64,000 nt of DNA from Imbricaverruca yamaguchii. Taxonomy: Eukaryota; Arthropoda; Thecostraca; Neoverrucidae. The DNA lies in contig JAOTOL010001614.1 of the NCBI GenBank assembly GCA_034440575.1, positions 2,602,001 through 2,666,000 on the forward strand, in the 5' to 3' direction. The notes under the pieces were generated by a model that was not told the origin of the DNA, did no database searches, and saw only the letters and a list, made by a program, of their open reading frames with translations. The position numbers and the translations under genes were made by a program. This document shows, piece after piece, positions 33,351-44,394 of the stretch. Position 1 is the first letter of the stretch. Each line of letters begins with the position of its first letter.

Positions 33351-34325
33351 TTAACACGCGCCCTGGAGGGGGGGGGGGCGCAAAATCCGCCCACTCCTCC
33401 GGTTTTACGTACATGGCTGTTCTTTTTCGCGTTTTTCGTACATAGCTCTTTTTCGCGTTCCTCCTTGGAAATGGCCGGCCCGTTGTTTAGAGCAAGGACA
33501 ATGGAAATCGGCTGACAATTTTTGGAGTTCGGGGCCGTTAATGTAAAAAAGTGCAGACCGCAAAAATCGGCGCTGGTGCGCTTCCAGTATATTGGCAAAA
33601 AGAAAGTGTTCTTGGCAACACTAGCGACTTCTTTGATGCAAATTGTTATGCTATATAGTTTCAAAGTTATGTTAGGCCACCGACGTCAAGTCAGGTCAGG
33701 TTCATGACAAGTTAATGGAACCAAATTTGGTCAACTGTAAAGTTGTCATACATGCAAATGACTGCGATTGATGTCACTTTGCGGTCTATTCCCTACACAT
33801 CCTAAGAACTACTGTTTGTCATTGTGCACCTAAGCGTTTCTATACGTTATTCATGTATTTCACTCCTTTCTTTGCGAAGCCGATTGCATCGAGCCGCCCG
33901 ACGGGGCAGTCGGGCGGGCGGCCCGGTTCCGGTAATTGGAGCAGGTAATGACCGGATAAAGTGCTGGTATATAGGTCCCCTGAGGTCAAATTGCGTGTCT
34001 AGGATCTATATTGCATCATTAGTAATGTCCAAAACATCACTGATGCCCAATTTTGGAACATTTAAACATAATCACAGGGATCCATAACAATGACAAGCCA
34101 TGTCACGCAAAACAAGAAATGTTTTACATATTTGACCTCATTTGGCCTTGAAGATATTGACCTAAGACAATAAATTTTGCATACAATAGAGTTTATTGTC
34201 GTATCCATCCACCCTGTGTATTTCGTTGCTCCAGCTCTGAAAGAAGCCGAAATATTATGGGGCGGAATCCGCCACCCCTCCTCCAGTGCGCGTAATTTTC
34301 ATAGGCCCTCCAGGGTGCGTGTTAA
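33351..34325. mobile_element. TTAA-B non-autonomous DNA element
   Basis: About 975 bp with TTAA at 33351-33354 and 34322-34325. The left end TTAACACGCGCCCTGGAGGG and the reverse complement of the right end TTAACACGCACCCTGGAGGG match at 19 of 20 bases. Near each end is a G-run with a palindromic block: GGGCGCAAAATCCGCCC at about 33374-33391, and GGGGCGGAATCCGCCACCCC near 34259-34277. The interior has GGTCAGGTTCATGAC and TGACCTCATTTGGCC and no coding frame. This is the cleanest inverted-end pair in the window. Confidence 0.82.
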
Positions 34326-36120
34326 ATAGAATAAAGAATAATGCTGTAATCTATACATGATCTTCAGCTTGACATCCAATCACTGATATACCAATATTCA
34401 GTACCAGGGTTGACCACTTCAATATGAAATACTGAAGTGGTCAAGTGAACACATCCGCATTATTTTTGCTCTCTGTTCATGGTGCACTCACTTCCGAAGA
34501 ATAACATGAACCACATAGAGGCCACATGGGTGTAACTTTGTATGATCTTGGGAGGACACTTGCCCCCCCCTACCCGATGTTGGTTGTACTGCAACCGAAT
34601 AATTTGAACTTTAACATGGGACCCTATGTAGCGTTCCATCAACCCGTTTTGGCGTGCCCATCGGCTTCGTGTATTCCCCCCCTCCCCCCCATAATTTTCT
34701 GAAACACACATATACGACAGGTCAGTTGAGCAAACCTATCTGAAACATGAACATTGGCATGGTGCTCATGAATTTATCAACTTGCCTGTGTTTGAGCAAG
34801 GAGAACAAGGAGGTATAATACACAAGGCTAGGTTTTGTTTGGTATTAATAAGTAGTAGCATATTATTATGCTTTCCAACTAAAAATAAGCATTTCTAATG
34901 GAAATCCGTGGTCACATCATCTTAGTCATGATGATAAACATGGTATTGAAACATCCTGTTCTCCAAATGAAATGACTCCTTGAAAATGAAGTCTAGCAAT
35001 ACAGCTTGAATTCCCTTGTACTACAGCACCAATATCATGGACAGAGTGTCATAGGTCATATTTTGCATTGGTTTCAAGGAATTTATAACACTTTTGATCA
35101 ATGCAACAAGTCCTACTTATGGCAAAACATGGGCCCTGGACCCAAATAAATCAAGCCCATGGAATCCCTTCCATGGGCTTGATGGAATTAGTAAAATAAC
35201 GAAGGCTCTTATTGGAAGGACCAAATAATTTTTGTCTTCATGATATGGATTTCAAAAGTCAGCAATGTGACAAAATGGCTGAAATGATGGTATGTTAGAC
35301 CGACAAATATTGTACATAAAATACTGCGCCGAACAGCGTCATATGGCTGGGTAGCTGATTCCCCACCCTCCACCCCTCTAGAGGAGAAAATCTGCACCAA
35401 AAATTGCACAAGGTGCCATAATATTTTTGCTTGCACATAAAAACACCCCCAAGATTGCCATATATTCCAGACAAGATGTTCATTAGTAGAAATACAATCA
35501 GTCTTACTTGCACTTCCTGCAGCAATGTGCCATGATTGCCACCGGCCTCCTCCAAAGGGAGACAAGCAAACAGGCATGCCTTAGCTTCATACGCCTTTTC
35601 AACGATTTTGATTGGCTGTTAAATTTGCAGCCAGGGTAGCAACAACCCACCATTTCTCGTGATAGTAGTATCATATTACCACTCACACCTTGGGCATGCA
35701 TTGCACAAATGTTTTTTTGCCAAGAGTGACTTCAGTTAGGTATGATCCGGGTTGGATTTATGTTTTGGAATTATTGAATTGGAGAGGAAATGTTTATGGC
35801 ATTGCAGGTTGGTATGGAGCGGAGGACTTTGGGGAATTTCTTTTAATCTGAATCCTGGATTTTGAGAGGGAAATTGTGTAGTATTCCAAGTTGGATAATG
35901 ATGTGATTTGTTTGTCATCAAAAACTCATTTTGTACTTTTCACGGTCCTGTTTCGTGTTTCCATGCTGTCATGAGCACGACCAAACAGCCTGGGTGAACA
36001 ACATCAAAGGTAAGGCAGTGTTTCCAATACTTGTGCTGACTCCTAGAGACGAAACACCACTTTCGCAAACATGCACAAGTTTAGCTTCAACAGCGCCTTG
36101 ATGCTTATTAGGTAGATACG
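34326..36120. other. Unassigned; two perfect hairpins
   Basis: No supported gene. Perfect hairpins lie at 34410-34444 (TTGACCACTTCA, 11-base loop, TGAAGTGGTCAA) and 35150-35183 (ATCAAGCCCATGGAA, 4-base loop, TTCCATGGGCTTGAT). A 122-codon minus frame at 35209-35577 has no domain. Confidence 0.45.
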
Positions 36121-36716
36121 TGCACACTAAAACCAGCTTTGAAAACAAACTTCGCCAGAAAACGGAATTGTTGTGTCGGAATCAATCCCTTGACTGTGAC
36201 AGGCCACTGTTCTGTCCCCGTCTGCCGTTTAAGAATGCCGAAAGTGACGTCTGGTAACGGTTGCGGGCATCGACGATTGCAACCAAAGAATTTGCGAAGG
36301 GTAAACGCGGAATAAGCTGTGAGCATCACAAAGAGTGGGGTTATCGCGTATACAAATTTTTCCGCGAAATGTTCGACAGTAGTGTGGAGACAATGGAAAG
36401 CGGAGCATTTTTCACGGACCAAACCACGTGCGTGCGTGTCATGATAACGGTGCCCGCACACACTGCAACCACTGATAGTCAAGCGGAAAATTGCAGCTAG
36501 TAAATGAGGCCATGAGGTGAAAGTGATGGCAAGTCGACAAGTTGAGCCGTTTCCGAGAACCAGACCAGATCGTGAAAAACGCTTTAAAAAACGTCTCTTA
36601 CGCTTTCCACACCCCCGTCGCGTGCGCGTGACGCGTGAATCGGAAACGGCTGCCAAAGCAATGCTAACAATTGTCGTGGCAACAATGAATTGTTGGTTTG
36701 GTGTCGATGGCTCCAT
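36108..36716 (-). other. Unidentified 202-codon open frame
   Basis: An uninterrupted minus-strand frame, rich in Arg, Ser and Phe, with no family I recognise. A segment near its 3' end (PVTVKGLIPTQQFRFLAKFV) is loosely echoed in a second minus frame at about 37030-37100 (LNPTHHFRFPAQFV), and the DNA at 36150-36215 resembles 37020-37090. That makes a dispersed repeat more likely than a host gene. Confidence 0.3.
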
Positions 36717-36931
36717 TGGTTGTCAAAATAAGTAGCGGTCTGAATCTGGTCGAAGGGAACTCTAAAATTGATGATTTTCTAAACGAAAAATATAAGTTTC
36801 ACATGCTATTTCTAACGGCGGCCGGTGAGTCATCGGACACCCGTTCTCTCAGAACCCCCGTGACGCGCACGTATAGCACGTTGACCCGACCGCAACAAAA
36901 TTTTGGCCGACGGATAGCCAACATTTGGGGC

Positions 36932-36961
36932 TTTCCCGTGATATCTCGATATCACGGGAAA
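36932..36961. repeat. Perfect 14-bp-stem hairpin
   Basis: TTTCCCGTGATATC pairs fully with GATATCACGGGAAA around two bases. The arm sequence GGGAAATCGACG is then repeated just downstream, at about 36957-36976. Confidence 0.85.
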
Positions 36962-37404
36962 TCGACGGGAAATCGACGCGGCCGTATCTCGATACCTTGT
37001 GATGTGTGCCGTGCCAGGCGCCACAAACTGCGCTGGAAAACGGAAATGGTGCGTCGGGTTCAATCTCTGGACGGGGATGGTACAGTTCGAGGTGACAGGG
37101 CTTACCACGGAAATGTTAAAATCTAGGGACCTCGAGTGGTAGCGTTTTTTTACCACTCGCCCCTCCACTCGAGCATAGGTACTAAATTGCTTCGGTGCGC
37201 TTCTGATACAAGTGCTGAAACAATATGAGTACGTGTGTGTCTGGATGGCTAGGAAAAGCAAATTGACTGAGTGTGATAAAAAGCATAGCAGACTGATGAT
37301 AAACACAATCCATACTGATAATACGGCATGATAAGTTGTCACCCTAACTGGAGATAGTTTTCGAATATCTGTCACCGACGCTCGTGGCAGAGTAGTAGGT
37401 TTTT

Positions 37405-37562
37405 CACTTCTGCAGTACCGGGTCAGAACCCTCGAGTAGCTGTACGCTGACACAGGGGAACTGGTATTCGTGAGAGGAAATATACTGCAGTCCAATCACA
37501 CGCCGCGGGATGGCGCCGATGTCCTCGTGTTGCCACGTAAGGTGGACAGCTATATGCGGCCT
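37405..37562 (-). pseudogene. LINE fragment related to 32880-33085
   Basis: CGGGTCAGAACCCTCGAGTA onward matches the plus-strand reading of 32885-33020 (CGGGTCAGAGTCCTCGAGTA) over about 150 bp. On the minus strand it gives CSIFPLTNTSSPVSAYSYSR and VLTRY, parallel to IFSPTNASSPVLVYSYSRTL. The similarity ends before the DLG motif. Confidence 0.65.
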
Positions 37563-38769
37563 AGCTCCCTCGGCATTGCACGTTCCCAGTCAGAAAAAGA
37601 GCTAGGCGGAGGACCGGAGGACGACATGCGTAGTCACATGTACGCTGTTTACGACGCAATTTTGAAAAAGCACTTGGTCACGTTGCGTACCAAAATATGC
37701 TAGTTCATACTATTTAGAAACCTATTATGTTCTTGCAGTAATTTGGTTGCATCTAAATTTGGTAGGAGAGTAAATAACGCAGCATTGGAGTCCATGGGAT
37801 AATAGAGAGAACCTTTCATGTCGATTACTCTTGCAGAATATAGACATCACAATGATAACTAAGGACGTTTTACCGAATTTGTTCAGCGTAAGCATTTTGC
37901 CAAATTTTGCTACGTTTTACCGAATCTGTTCTTTTCAGACTCCCATTCATCTGCAGCTGTTTAGCATAAATCTGATAGGCTTTGCATAGAAGGCACGGCG
38001 CAGCCAAGGGAGCCCGCCCCCTTAGGAAGCAAAAATTCGCAGGATGAAGCGAGAAACTTTGAAATTTGTACCGCGCAAAACCTAAAACGTTCGGTCCGCT
38101 TCGAGCTCCGAAAGATGCACATTTCGTTCCCACATATTTGTTCGCCCCTGGCGACTAAGTACAGGTCGGCGGGTGACAGGTCTGTGCTCACATCATCCGA
38201 TCACATGCTGGAGAACGTCTGCCTTTGGTGCGGCTCGAGCCGTGTTGCATACCTCCCGTAGCGATGACAGATCGGGTCACTGGCCGCATGCACCGTTAGC
38301 GTCTCCTCTGGTTTAAATTTAGAAACGGTTTTTGGTTTAGATACGTTTTGTGAATTTTCCAATTGTCGACTATCTAGGTTGGGTCAAAGATAATTGCACA
38401 TCGGATAATTCCACAGATATCGTTGACCGGCATGCTTACTTTGCCGGGTTTCGACTGCTAACCACTAATCAAGTGTTATTTCCGAGTAAACCTTGGCAAT
38501 AAATGGCTAGCTGAACTTCTGGTAAACATCATGTAATTACCCAAATGCAACTTCAAGGCCAAGAAACGCGCTGTAGAAGTGAAGCAACATACTTGTTTCG
38601 CGTTCGAACACAATTGTACCGTACTCACCGACCTACAAACGACTAGAAAAATATGCGTGTAGATGTCGAAACCGTACATGGTCCTCTGAAACTTGTGGTT
38701 AGCCGCAGATAACTTGTATTTTCCATGGTCTCCGAGAAGCATTTCCAGTCACATATGAGGAAAATGTGG
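37563..38769. other. No recognised gene
   Basis: Unassigned sequence. 37990-38030 has GGCGCAGCCAAGGGAGCCCG, resembling the edge of the 1105/20903 repeat family, which may mark another eroded end. Confidence 0.35.
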
Positions 38770-39165
38770 TCTCAAAACTTCATGAGTGTAAGCCAATCTT
38801 CAGGCACTTCAGAATAATCAAATAATCGCTGGAGGATATCACCTGGAGGAGCTGCCAAAACGCGAGCACCATCTACTGAAATTCTACCACATATGTCATC
38901 AGGTCCTGCAGCTTCAGTTGAATGCATTTCCCGAAGGTGTTTGTTTTACAGGTGCTGCGGCTATTGACAGAATTTCCAAATTATCCCCTGCCACAACACG
39001 AGCTTCAATGCTTTCACATGCACTTGAGTTCTTTCGAAGTGGCGATAACCACTTCGGCCATATCGACTTGATCCGGATGGAGACGGGTGGGAAGTCGGTG
39101 GGGACTGCAGAAGCAATTCGCCGGTCGTTGGAAGGGCTTGGAGTGTTTAAGGTACGATGCACATC
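38770..39165 (-). pseudogene. LINE fragment, start of reverse transcriptase
   Basis: On the minus strand, 39162-38914 gives the linker before the enzyme. After a frame change, about 38930-38770 gives STEAAGPDDICGRISVDG, then SEVPEDWLTLMK, matching the LINE motifs KAxGPDGI and VPxDWK at the start of the reverse transcriptase. The core is missing. Three minus-strand LINE pieces lie between 32.6 and 39.2 kb in 5'-to-3' order, so they may be parts of one old copy broken by insertions. Confidence 0.7.
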
Positions 39166-39975
39166 CTTTTGGAATGCTGAACACGGGTGATTACGAACAT
39201 GTAGCTATTGGTCTTCGCGTAATATATCGATCGGTCCATGCATATTACGTATTTATGATCGATTTTGCACCTGTTTTGGGTGGGTCTGATGGTTAACGCT
39301 ATAACTGCTGGTGAGGGCAAATCCCATCCCTTGGTGCATTTTCTGGATAACCGCCAAAGGAATGATCATCCTCATATTTGAATCATCCTCAATGAGCCCC
39401 CAAAGGAAAGATCATCCTCATATTTGAAACACCGTTGGAAAATGGAACAGCGGACTCTGTGATGGTCGAATTTGTGCATGGGACATCACGGTCACTGTGC
39501 AAAAGTGTGACTTGAGCTGTTTCGAGAAGCATCATGTTGTATCATGTGTCAAGTATCAGGGTACTTTTACAGAAGCTGTTAAAAGTGAGATTTAAAAGGT
39601 AGGTACCTAGTAGTTTTGTGCATACATTTGCATCTCGACACATAGGTACCTGTTCACAAAAAAGAACAGAAAGATATTCTGGGCGATTTAGGGTCAGGGT
39701 GTCATGGCTGGCCAAGATCAAAACTAAATTTGTGCTTCCATGTTCATAGTTCACAACTGCAAGTAGCGGAATAATCCATTTGTACAAGCCATCGCCCGAC
39801 TGGCCCCTGATCCACGAGACCAGGTGGTGTGGTGACTGGTCAGCGTCAAGGTCAAGGTCAACTCGGCCACGATGTGCAAGAAGGGCCGGCCTATGTATCC
39901 ATTTGTTCTGTCTTGAATCTGCAACTCTACAATACAGTGCGAGCATGTGCAGGCTGCCAAGATGACACCAATGCA
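39166..39975. other. Unassigned; small tandem duplication
   Basis: CAAAGGAATGATCATCCTCA and CAAAGGAAAGATCATCCTCA lie at about 39355 and 39402 in a two-unit tandem repeat. A 155-codon minus frame at 39542-40009 is open but unidentified and runs into element D. Confidence 0.35.
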
Positions 39976-41814
39976 CAGTGTGTGATATCTCAAGGGAAAT
40001 ACTGGCCATAAATGCATGTCTCGACTATTTTTTTATGCCGTATTTCTGGCGTCATTGTATCGGCAAATGATCGAAGTAGACGAAGCCATAGTTTTTATGG
40101 CATTTTTTTTCACAAGATTTGATATAGAAATAAGTCAATGAACATGGACAAAATTACGTGTGGAAAAAAACGACGCACACGTGCACAAAGTTGTCGCAGT
40201 TTGACGATTGATAAAGGTAAGCTGCGTTCTGGAAACCTGGACAAGTGAGATATGAAAAGATAGCTGAGAACATTCTCATTGTGTTAAGCAATTCAAAAAG
40301 GCACACCAATTAACAATATGCTATTTGTTGTCAAACAACCAGTAATTGCAATAATCGTTCAACTTTTTAGTACCTCGAAGTTCAAGTAAGTTTTTTTTTA
40401 ACGCACAACAGCGCACAGCCAGAGACCAATCCCAATGAAATCAGCGATCCTTTGAATGTATGTTCCGCAAGTTTCAGCTGCACCTAGCTGCTCTAACACC
40501 GATAATGATCAATTGTATCCCGACAGGCCGCGGTGCGGTGGCCAGCCCGGGCGGCATGGGGAAGCTCGAGTCGAACGCCGCGACGCGTCGGCTGGCGGGG
40601 TGTCTTGACCGGGTAACCTGATCCAGTGGTTGCCATGCCAAAAAAGTCCCCTAACTGACGAGGCTACTGAGTCGAGATAGGTCACGCACAGCGTCTCCCA
40701 CGGCAGGGAAGCTGTCTTTGCCTATAAGGTTCGGGTCATTATGGTTTGATTTTGCGTAAAGTGAACATGGAGGTGCGCGTCAGCAGAGGAATTGGTGGAC
40801 CTGTTAACCAGTGCAAAAGCGTCTGGGCGTGGGAACTATTATGCTCATGTGTTTAATTTTAGTTTCCAGTTGATCATGGAGAAAATCCCTCAGGGATACC
40901 TCTGAAGTTAGTCGTCGATTGTGTATTTGAAAAAGGCGACCGACTTATTGCCAAGAACTTAAGAGGAAAGTGGGTTAAGTGCATGCGAGTCCAGAACAAA
41001 TTCATAAGTCAGTTTGCGACTAGTCTTTCGGGAGGCCAGGTGTTCACCGTGTCCCTGAAGCGTGGCGACCACGTCGTGGGTGATGATGAAGCCAAGACCC
41101 ACCTTGATGACGAGACCGTGAAGAGAGCGCGAGGGCGACCAACTAGAATCTACGATTATTTCAGCGTCGGGCATCCTCAAGAGTTATTCAACAGCACGGT
41201 TCTCTGCAGCTCGTGGAGGTTGCTGGCCAAAGTGATCGTGCTGATGGCATGAAGGACGCAGCTTTGGTGTTGCGACAGGTGAGGTCATCACCGAATCGGC
41301 CCAGCAAGATTCGCGGGGCTCTGAAGTTAGCCAACCAGAGTGCATATCTTAATGATGCATTTTGGCGTAATTTCAGCCACTTAGGGCAAGATCTTGGATA
41401 TATTCTGCGTAGCACTTACAAGGTCACATCTACACTGCAGAATACTCGCATAACAAACGCTCATTAATAATCATCCTCTCGCTTAGGACGTCATTATGTC
41501 ATGGATGACCAGACGTCGATATTTTAATACAACGTACAATCGATACTCATGTAGGTGTGTGCACAATTTGAGCTACCTATCTCAATTGGTTCCCAAGGTA
41601 TTTTGCGAAAGCAAAATTAGTGGAGCGGAATGATCCCTTCCCTCCAGCAGGTATAACCTCTGACATTCCTGGGTTAGGCAATATTTAAGACAATAAATCG
41701 TTCCCATATAATCCAAATTTTATGCTCTTTTGACTAAGACCAAAATCGCCCCGGTACCTAGCATACTTTGTACGCTGAAATTTGTGGCCAGTTTTTCCCT
41801 CGAGTTATCACAGT
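39976..41814 (+). mobile_element. Element D copy II
   Basis: Collinear with copy I (28419-30301) and ending in the same TTTTCCCTCGAGTTATCACA, but clearly diverged. Outside the 30-bp ends the flanks still show weak inverted similarity (GATGACACCAATGCACAG against CTGACACATTGCACAC), so the true ends may lie further out. The shared frame is better kept here: from an acceptor-like TTTCCAG near 40876 it reads GENPSGIPLKLVVDCVFEKG, KWVKCMRVQNKF, VFTVSLKRGDHVVGDDEAKT, ARGRPTRIYDYF, then, after a small deletion near 41165, DGMKDAALVLRQVRSSPNRP and LANQSAYLNDAFWRNFSHLG to about 41466. The copies carry different lesions, so both derive from an intact coding ancestor. The protein family is not recognised. 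Confidence 0.7.
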
Positions 41815-41967
41815 GTGCAATGTGTCAGTTCCCAGGCTTCCTGTAATAGGAGCTTCGTGCAGGACGCTTCCTGTCGGGGAATGGTGTTCGGTCTTGCGCC
41901 TACAGCAGGGAGGCGAGTCCCATAATGCTCATTAGCCTCTCGGTCGTCCAGTGCCCACGGTAGCGCC
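41815..41967. other. Segment between element D copy II and the piggyBac-like element
   Basis: About 150 bp that forms the left flank of the piggyBac-like insertion. A 74-codon minus frame (41808-42032) crosses the element boundary, so it is not a single gene. Confidence 0.4.
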
Positions 41968-41971
41968 TTAG

Positions 41972-42006
41972 CCCGTTTTAGCCCGGCGGCCCATTTTTGG
42001 ACGGTC
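41972..42006 (+). repeat. Left terminal inverted repeat of the piggyBac-like element
   Basis: CCCGTTTTAGCCCGGCGGCC and the next 15 bases, pairing imperfectly with the right end. It directly follows the TTAG duplication. Confidence 0.8.
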
Positions 42007-42309
42007 ATTTCAAACTGCTGTAGATATGACAATATCCAGCGGATAAAGACGAAACTTTATCAGGATGTCGGCAACAGTCCTGACATGTCCCCTACCCGTG
42101 TAAAAAGGTCCCAATCAACTTCTAAAGGGAAATTAATTAGAAGTAAATTTAGCGATTTTGGTCACACGTGACCCATGTGTACAAACTTGCATATTTCTTA
42201 ACTTTTTAGGCATCGATGAAAACATGAATGCTGATGAACGAAAAGTAGACGTTAGTGGGATTACAGACATGTATGGGAAGTTGTTGTTCCTTTACATGGG
42301 TCTTACACA

Positions 42310-43512
42310 GTGGACGCCAAATTAGGGTCGACCAATTTTGGCCGCACGGACGCCCGCGTCAAATCCGGGCGGCGCGACCGGTATCCTCGCCGGCCGCAAT
42401 CTCAGCTCCAAGACCGTGCCTTCAAGGTGCGTCCGCTGCTGAACATTCTGAACGAGTCGTTCCAGCAGTTCAACGTGTTTCAGGAGGATCTGGCGGTTGA
42501 GAAGATGATGGTAAAGTGCTACGGTCATCACGGCCTCAAGCAGTACATGCGCGGAAAACCGATAATGGTTGGATGGTTCGGATACAAGCTGTGGGCGCTG
42601 TGTAGCAGTGACGGCTTCTGTTACAAGTTTGACTTGTACTGTGGCAGGGAGAAGCGGCCGGAGCTGCAATATCTACCCCTGGGAACGCGTGTCGTACTGG
42701 ACATGATCAGCCCAGTGACCGACACAGGCGCCCACAGACTGTTCTTCGACAACCTGTTCACGTCGCGGACGCTGCTGGCGACGCTGAAGGCTCGTGGTCT
42801 GCGCGCCACTGGTACGGCACGAGAGGACAGACTGGACAAGTGCGCGGTCACACCACTCAAGGCAATGAACAAGAAAAAGCGTGGTACTCACGAGCAGCAC
42901 TTTGACTCGACAGACGAGGTGCTGCTGGTGAGGTGGAAGGACAACAAGGTGGTCAACATCATGACCAACTTTGACACTGTGGATCCGGCGACCTCTGCAT
43001 ACCGTTATGACAGGACGGAGAAGAAACGCGTGGAAGTTCCGCAGCCCAAACTGCTGAAAGCGTACAACCAAGGCATGGGCGGCGTGGACCTCCATGACTG
43101 GATGCTGGGCCAGTACCAGGTGTCCATCCGGGGCAAAACGTGGTATTGGTGTCTCATCACCCGTGCTCTAGACATGGCCATGGTCAACAGCTGGCTGCTA
43201 CACCGCGCCGCAGTGCCTCAGCAGCACAAACTGACGCTGCTCCAGTTCCGCCGTGACATCGCCACCACCTATTTGATGACCGCTGCCAGGGTCAGCACCG
43301 GAGGTGGGGCAAAGGCGAGCTGTCCGAAGCGTACCCACGGAGTGTGGATCCCTGGCAGCCTCCGGTACGACGGCGTGGGACACCTGCCCACCAACCTAGG
43401 CTTCCGCCGGCGCTGCCAGCTAGATAAGTGCCAGCGGAGGTCCACCAAGAAGTGCTTGAAGTGTGATGTGCCTCTCTGCTTCGCCTGCTTCGTCGCCTAC
43501 CACACGGCCTAG
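42310..43512 (+). pseudogene. piggyBac-type transposase, N-terminally incomplete
   Basis: Cut-and-paste DDD transposase that would act in the nucleus on TTAA sites. The frame is 400 codons without a stop, against about 550-650 in full family members. It opens on GTG; there is no in-frame ATG after the upstream stop at 42253-42255, and the first is codon 66. It begins at the KxRPLLxxLN segment (KVRPLLNILN, residues 39-48), so roughly 150-200 residues are missing. GHHGLKQYMRGKP (72-84) is the family's KGR..KQYxxxKP block. The second and third catalytic Asp are present (D147 in FFDNLFTS, D260 in MGGVD). The first, normally Asp in IDE, is E64 in VEK. The C-terminal cysteine-rich zinc domain is intact (CQLDKCQRRSTKKCLKC then PLCFACFVAYH, about 369-398). 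An upstream exon could supply the N terminus, but only 340 bp precede it inside the element. Probably inactive. Confidence 0.9.
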
Positions 43513-44351
43513 AGCACATACATGTAGGTAGACTGCACGGCCAGGGCGTTATCCGTCAGAGATGAGAGAGCAGGTAGGTTGTTAGTCTGCCACCAAGGTG
43601 TATTCGGATTGCGCCATGATTTGGGGCCGTCGGTGCCCGGTCGTGTGCATGCCATTGGTTTGTGATTGTCACAGCTCACCTCCACATGCAATGGCAGGAT
43701 GAGGTCCTGTGTTATACTGGGGGTGAATGCGTATGGTGTACCTACCTACGTTGAGTCTTCACCTACACTCGCAGTTTGTGCTCGTTTATCACGATATGTC
43801 GTAAAGACTGCTGAATGGTCAATGGTCACGTATGGCGTTTGAACACGTAATGTATCTCACAGCTCGTAAACGCATGCTTTTGAATGGGTGTTAAGTATCC
43901 AGTTCGTTTTGGAATGATCTGGGGACGAGCATCGCACAATAAACGTTTCGGCTTGACCTGCTTATTATTTGTTCGTTTCATGATCGTCATAGGGCAATGG
44001 ATCAGATGTTCTGAATAATAGGACAATCTGCTACGTGCTGCGTCGTAACACTGCAAAAGCATAGGTATAGGAAAAAGAACTCAACTACCTTATCCGTACA
44101 TTCCTAATAATGAATATCCAGCGGTTTTTTATGCCTTCCACCGGCATCCACCGCTGCGCGGACCCGCGCCACCCGTCGCCGCGCGGCCTGCCCGCCTGTC
44201 GCCCGCCACCGCGCGGCTGCCCGCCCGTCGCTGGCGCCCGTGCGGCCATTTTTGGTCGCATCTGTATCCAAAAAACTATCGAGTATTTTTTTTAATAAAT
44301 TTTCAGATTTTCTTACTTCCCTCATAACTAGGCTACATGCCCAAAAAAACC

Positions 44352-44390
44352 TGAAAATTTGGACGGAAAATGGGTCCGGGCTTTAATGGG
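44352..44390 (-). repeat. Right terminal inverted repeat of the piggyBac-like element
   Basis: Reverse complement begins CCCATTAAAGCCCGGACCCA. It directly precedes the TTAG at 44391-44394. Confidence 0.8.
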
Positions 44391-44394
44391 TTAG

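Larger units (their letters stand above)
41968..44394 (+). mobile_element. piggyBac-like DNA transposon with both ends
   Basis: A 2419-bp element between TTAG at 41968-41971 and TTAG at 44391-44394. The left end CCCGTTTTAGCCCGG and the reverse complement of the right end CCCATTAAAGCCCGG match at 12 of 15 bases, and similarity continues inside (CCCATTTTTGG against CCCATTTTCCG). piggyBac elements normally duplicate TTAA and begin with CCC, so TTAG on both sides is a one-base variant of the usual target. It holds one long frame (42310-43512). A GC-rich block at 44140-44260 lies between the gene and the right end. Confidence 0.85.

Noticed and set aside
41808..42032. 74-codon minus frame as a gene
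   Set aside because: It crosses the left boundary of the piggyBac-like element, so it joins unrelated sequence.
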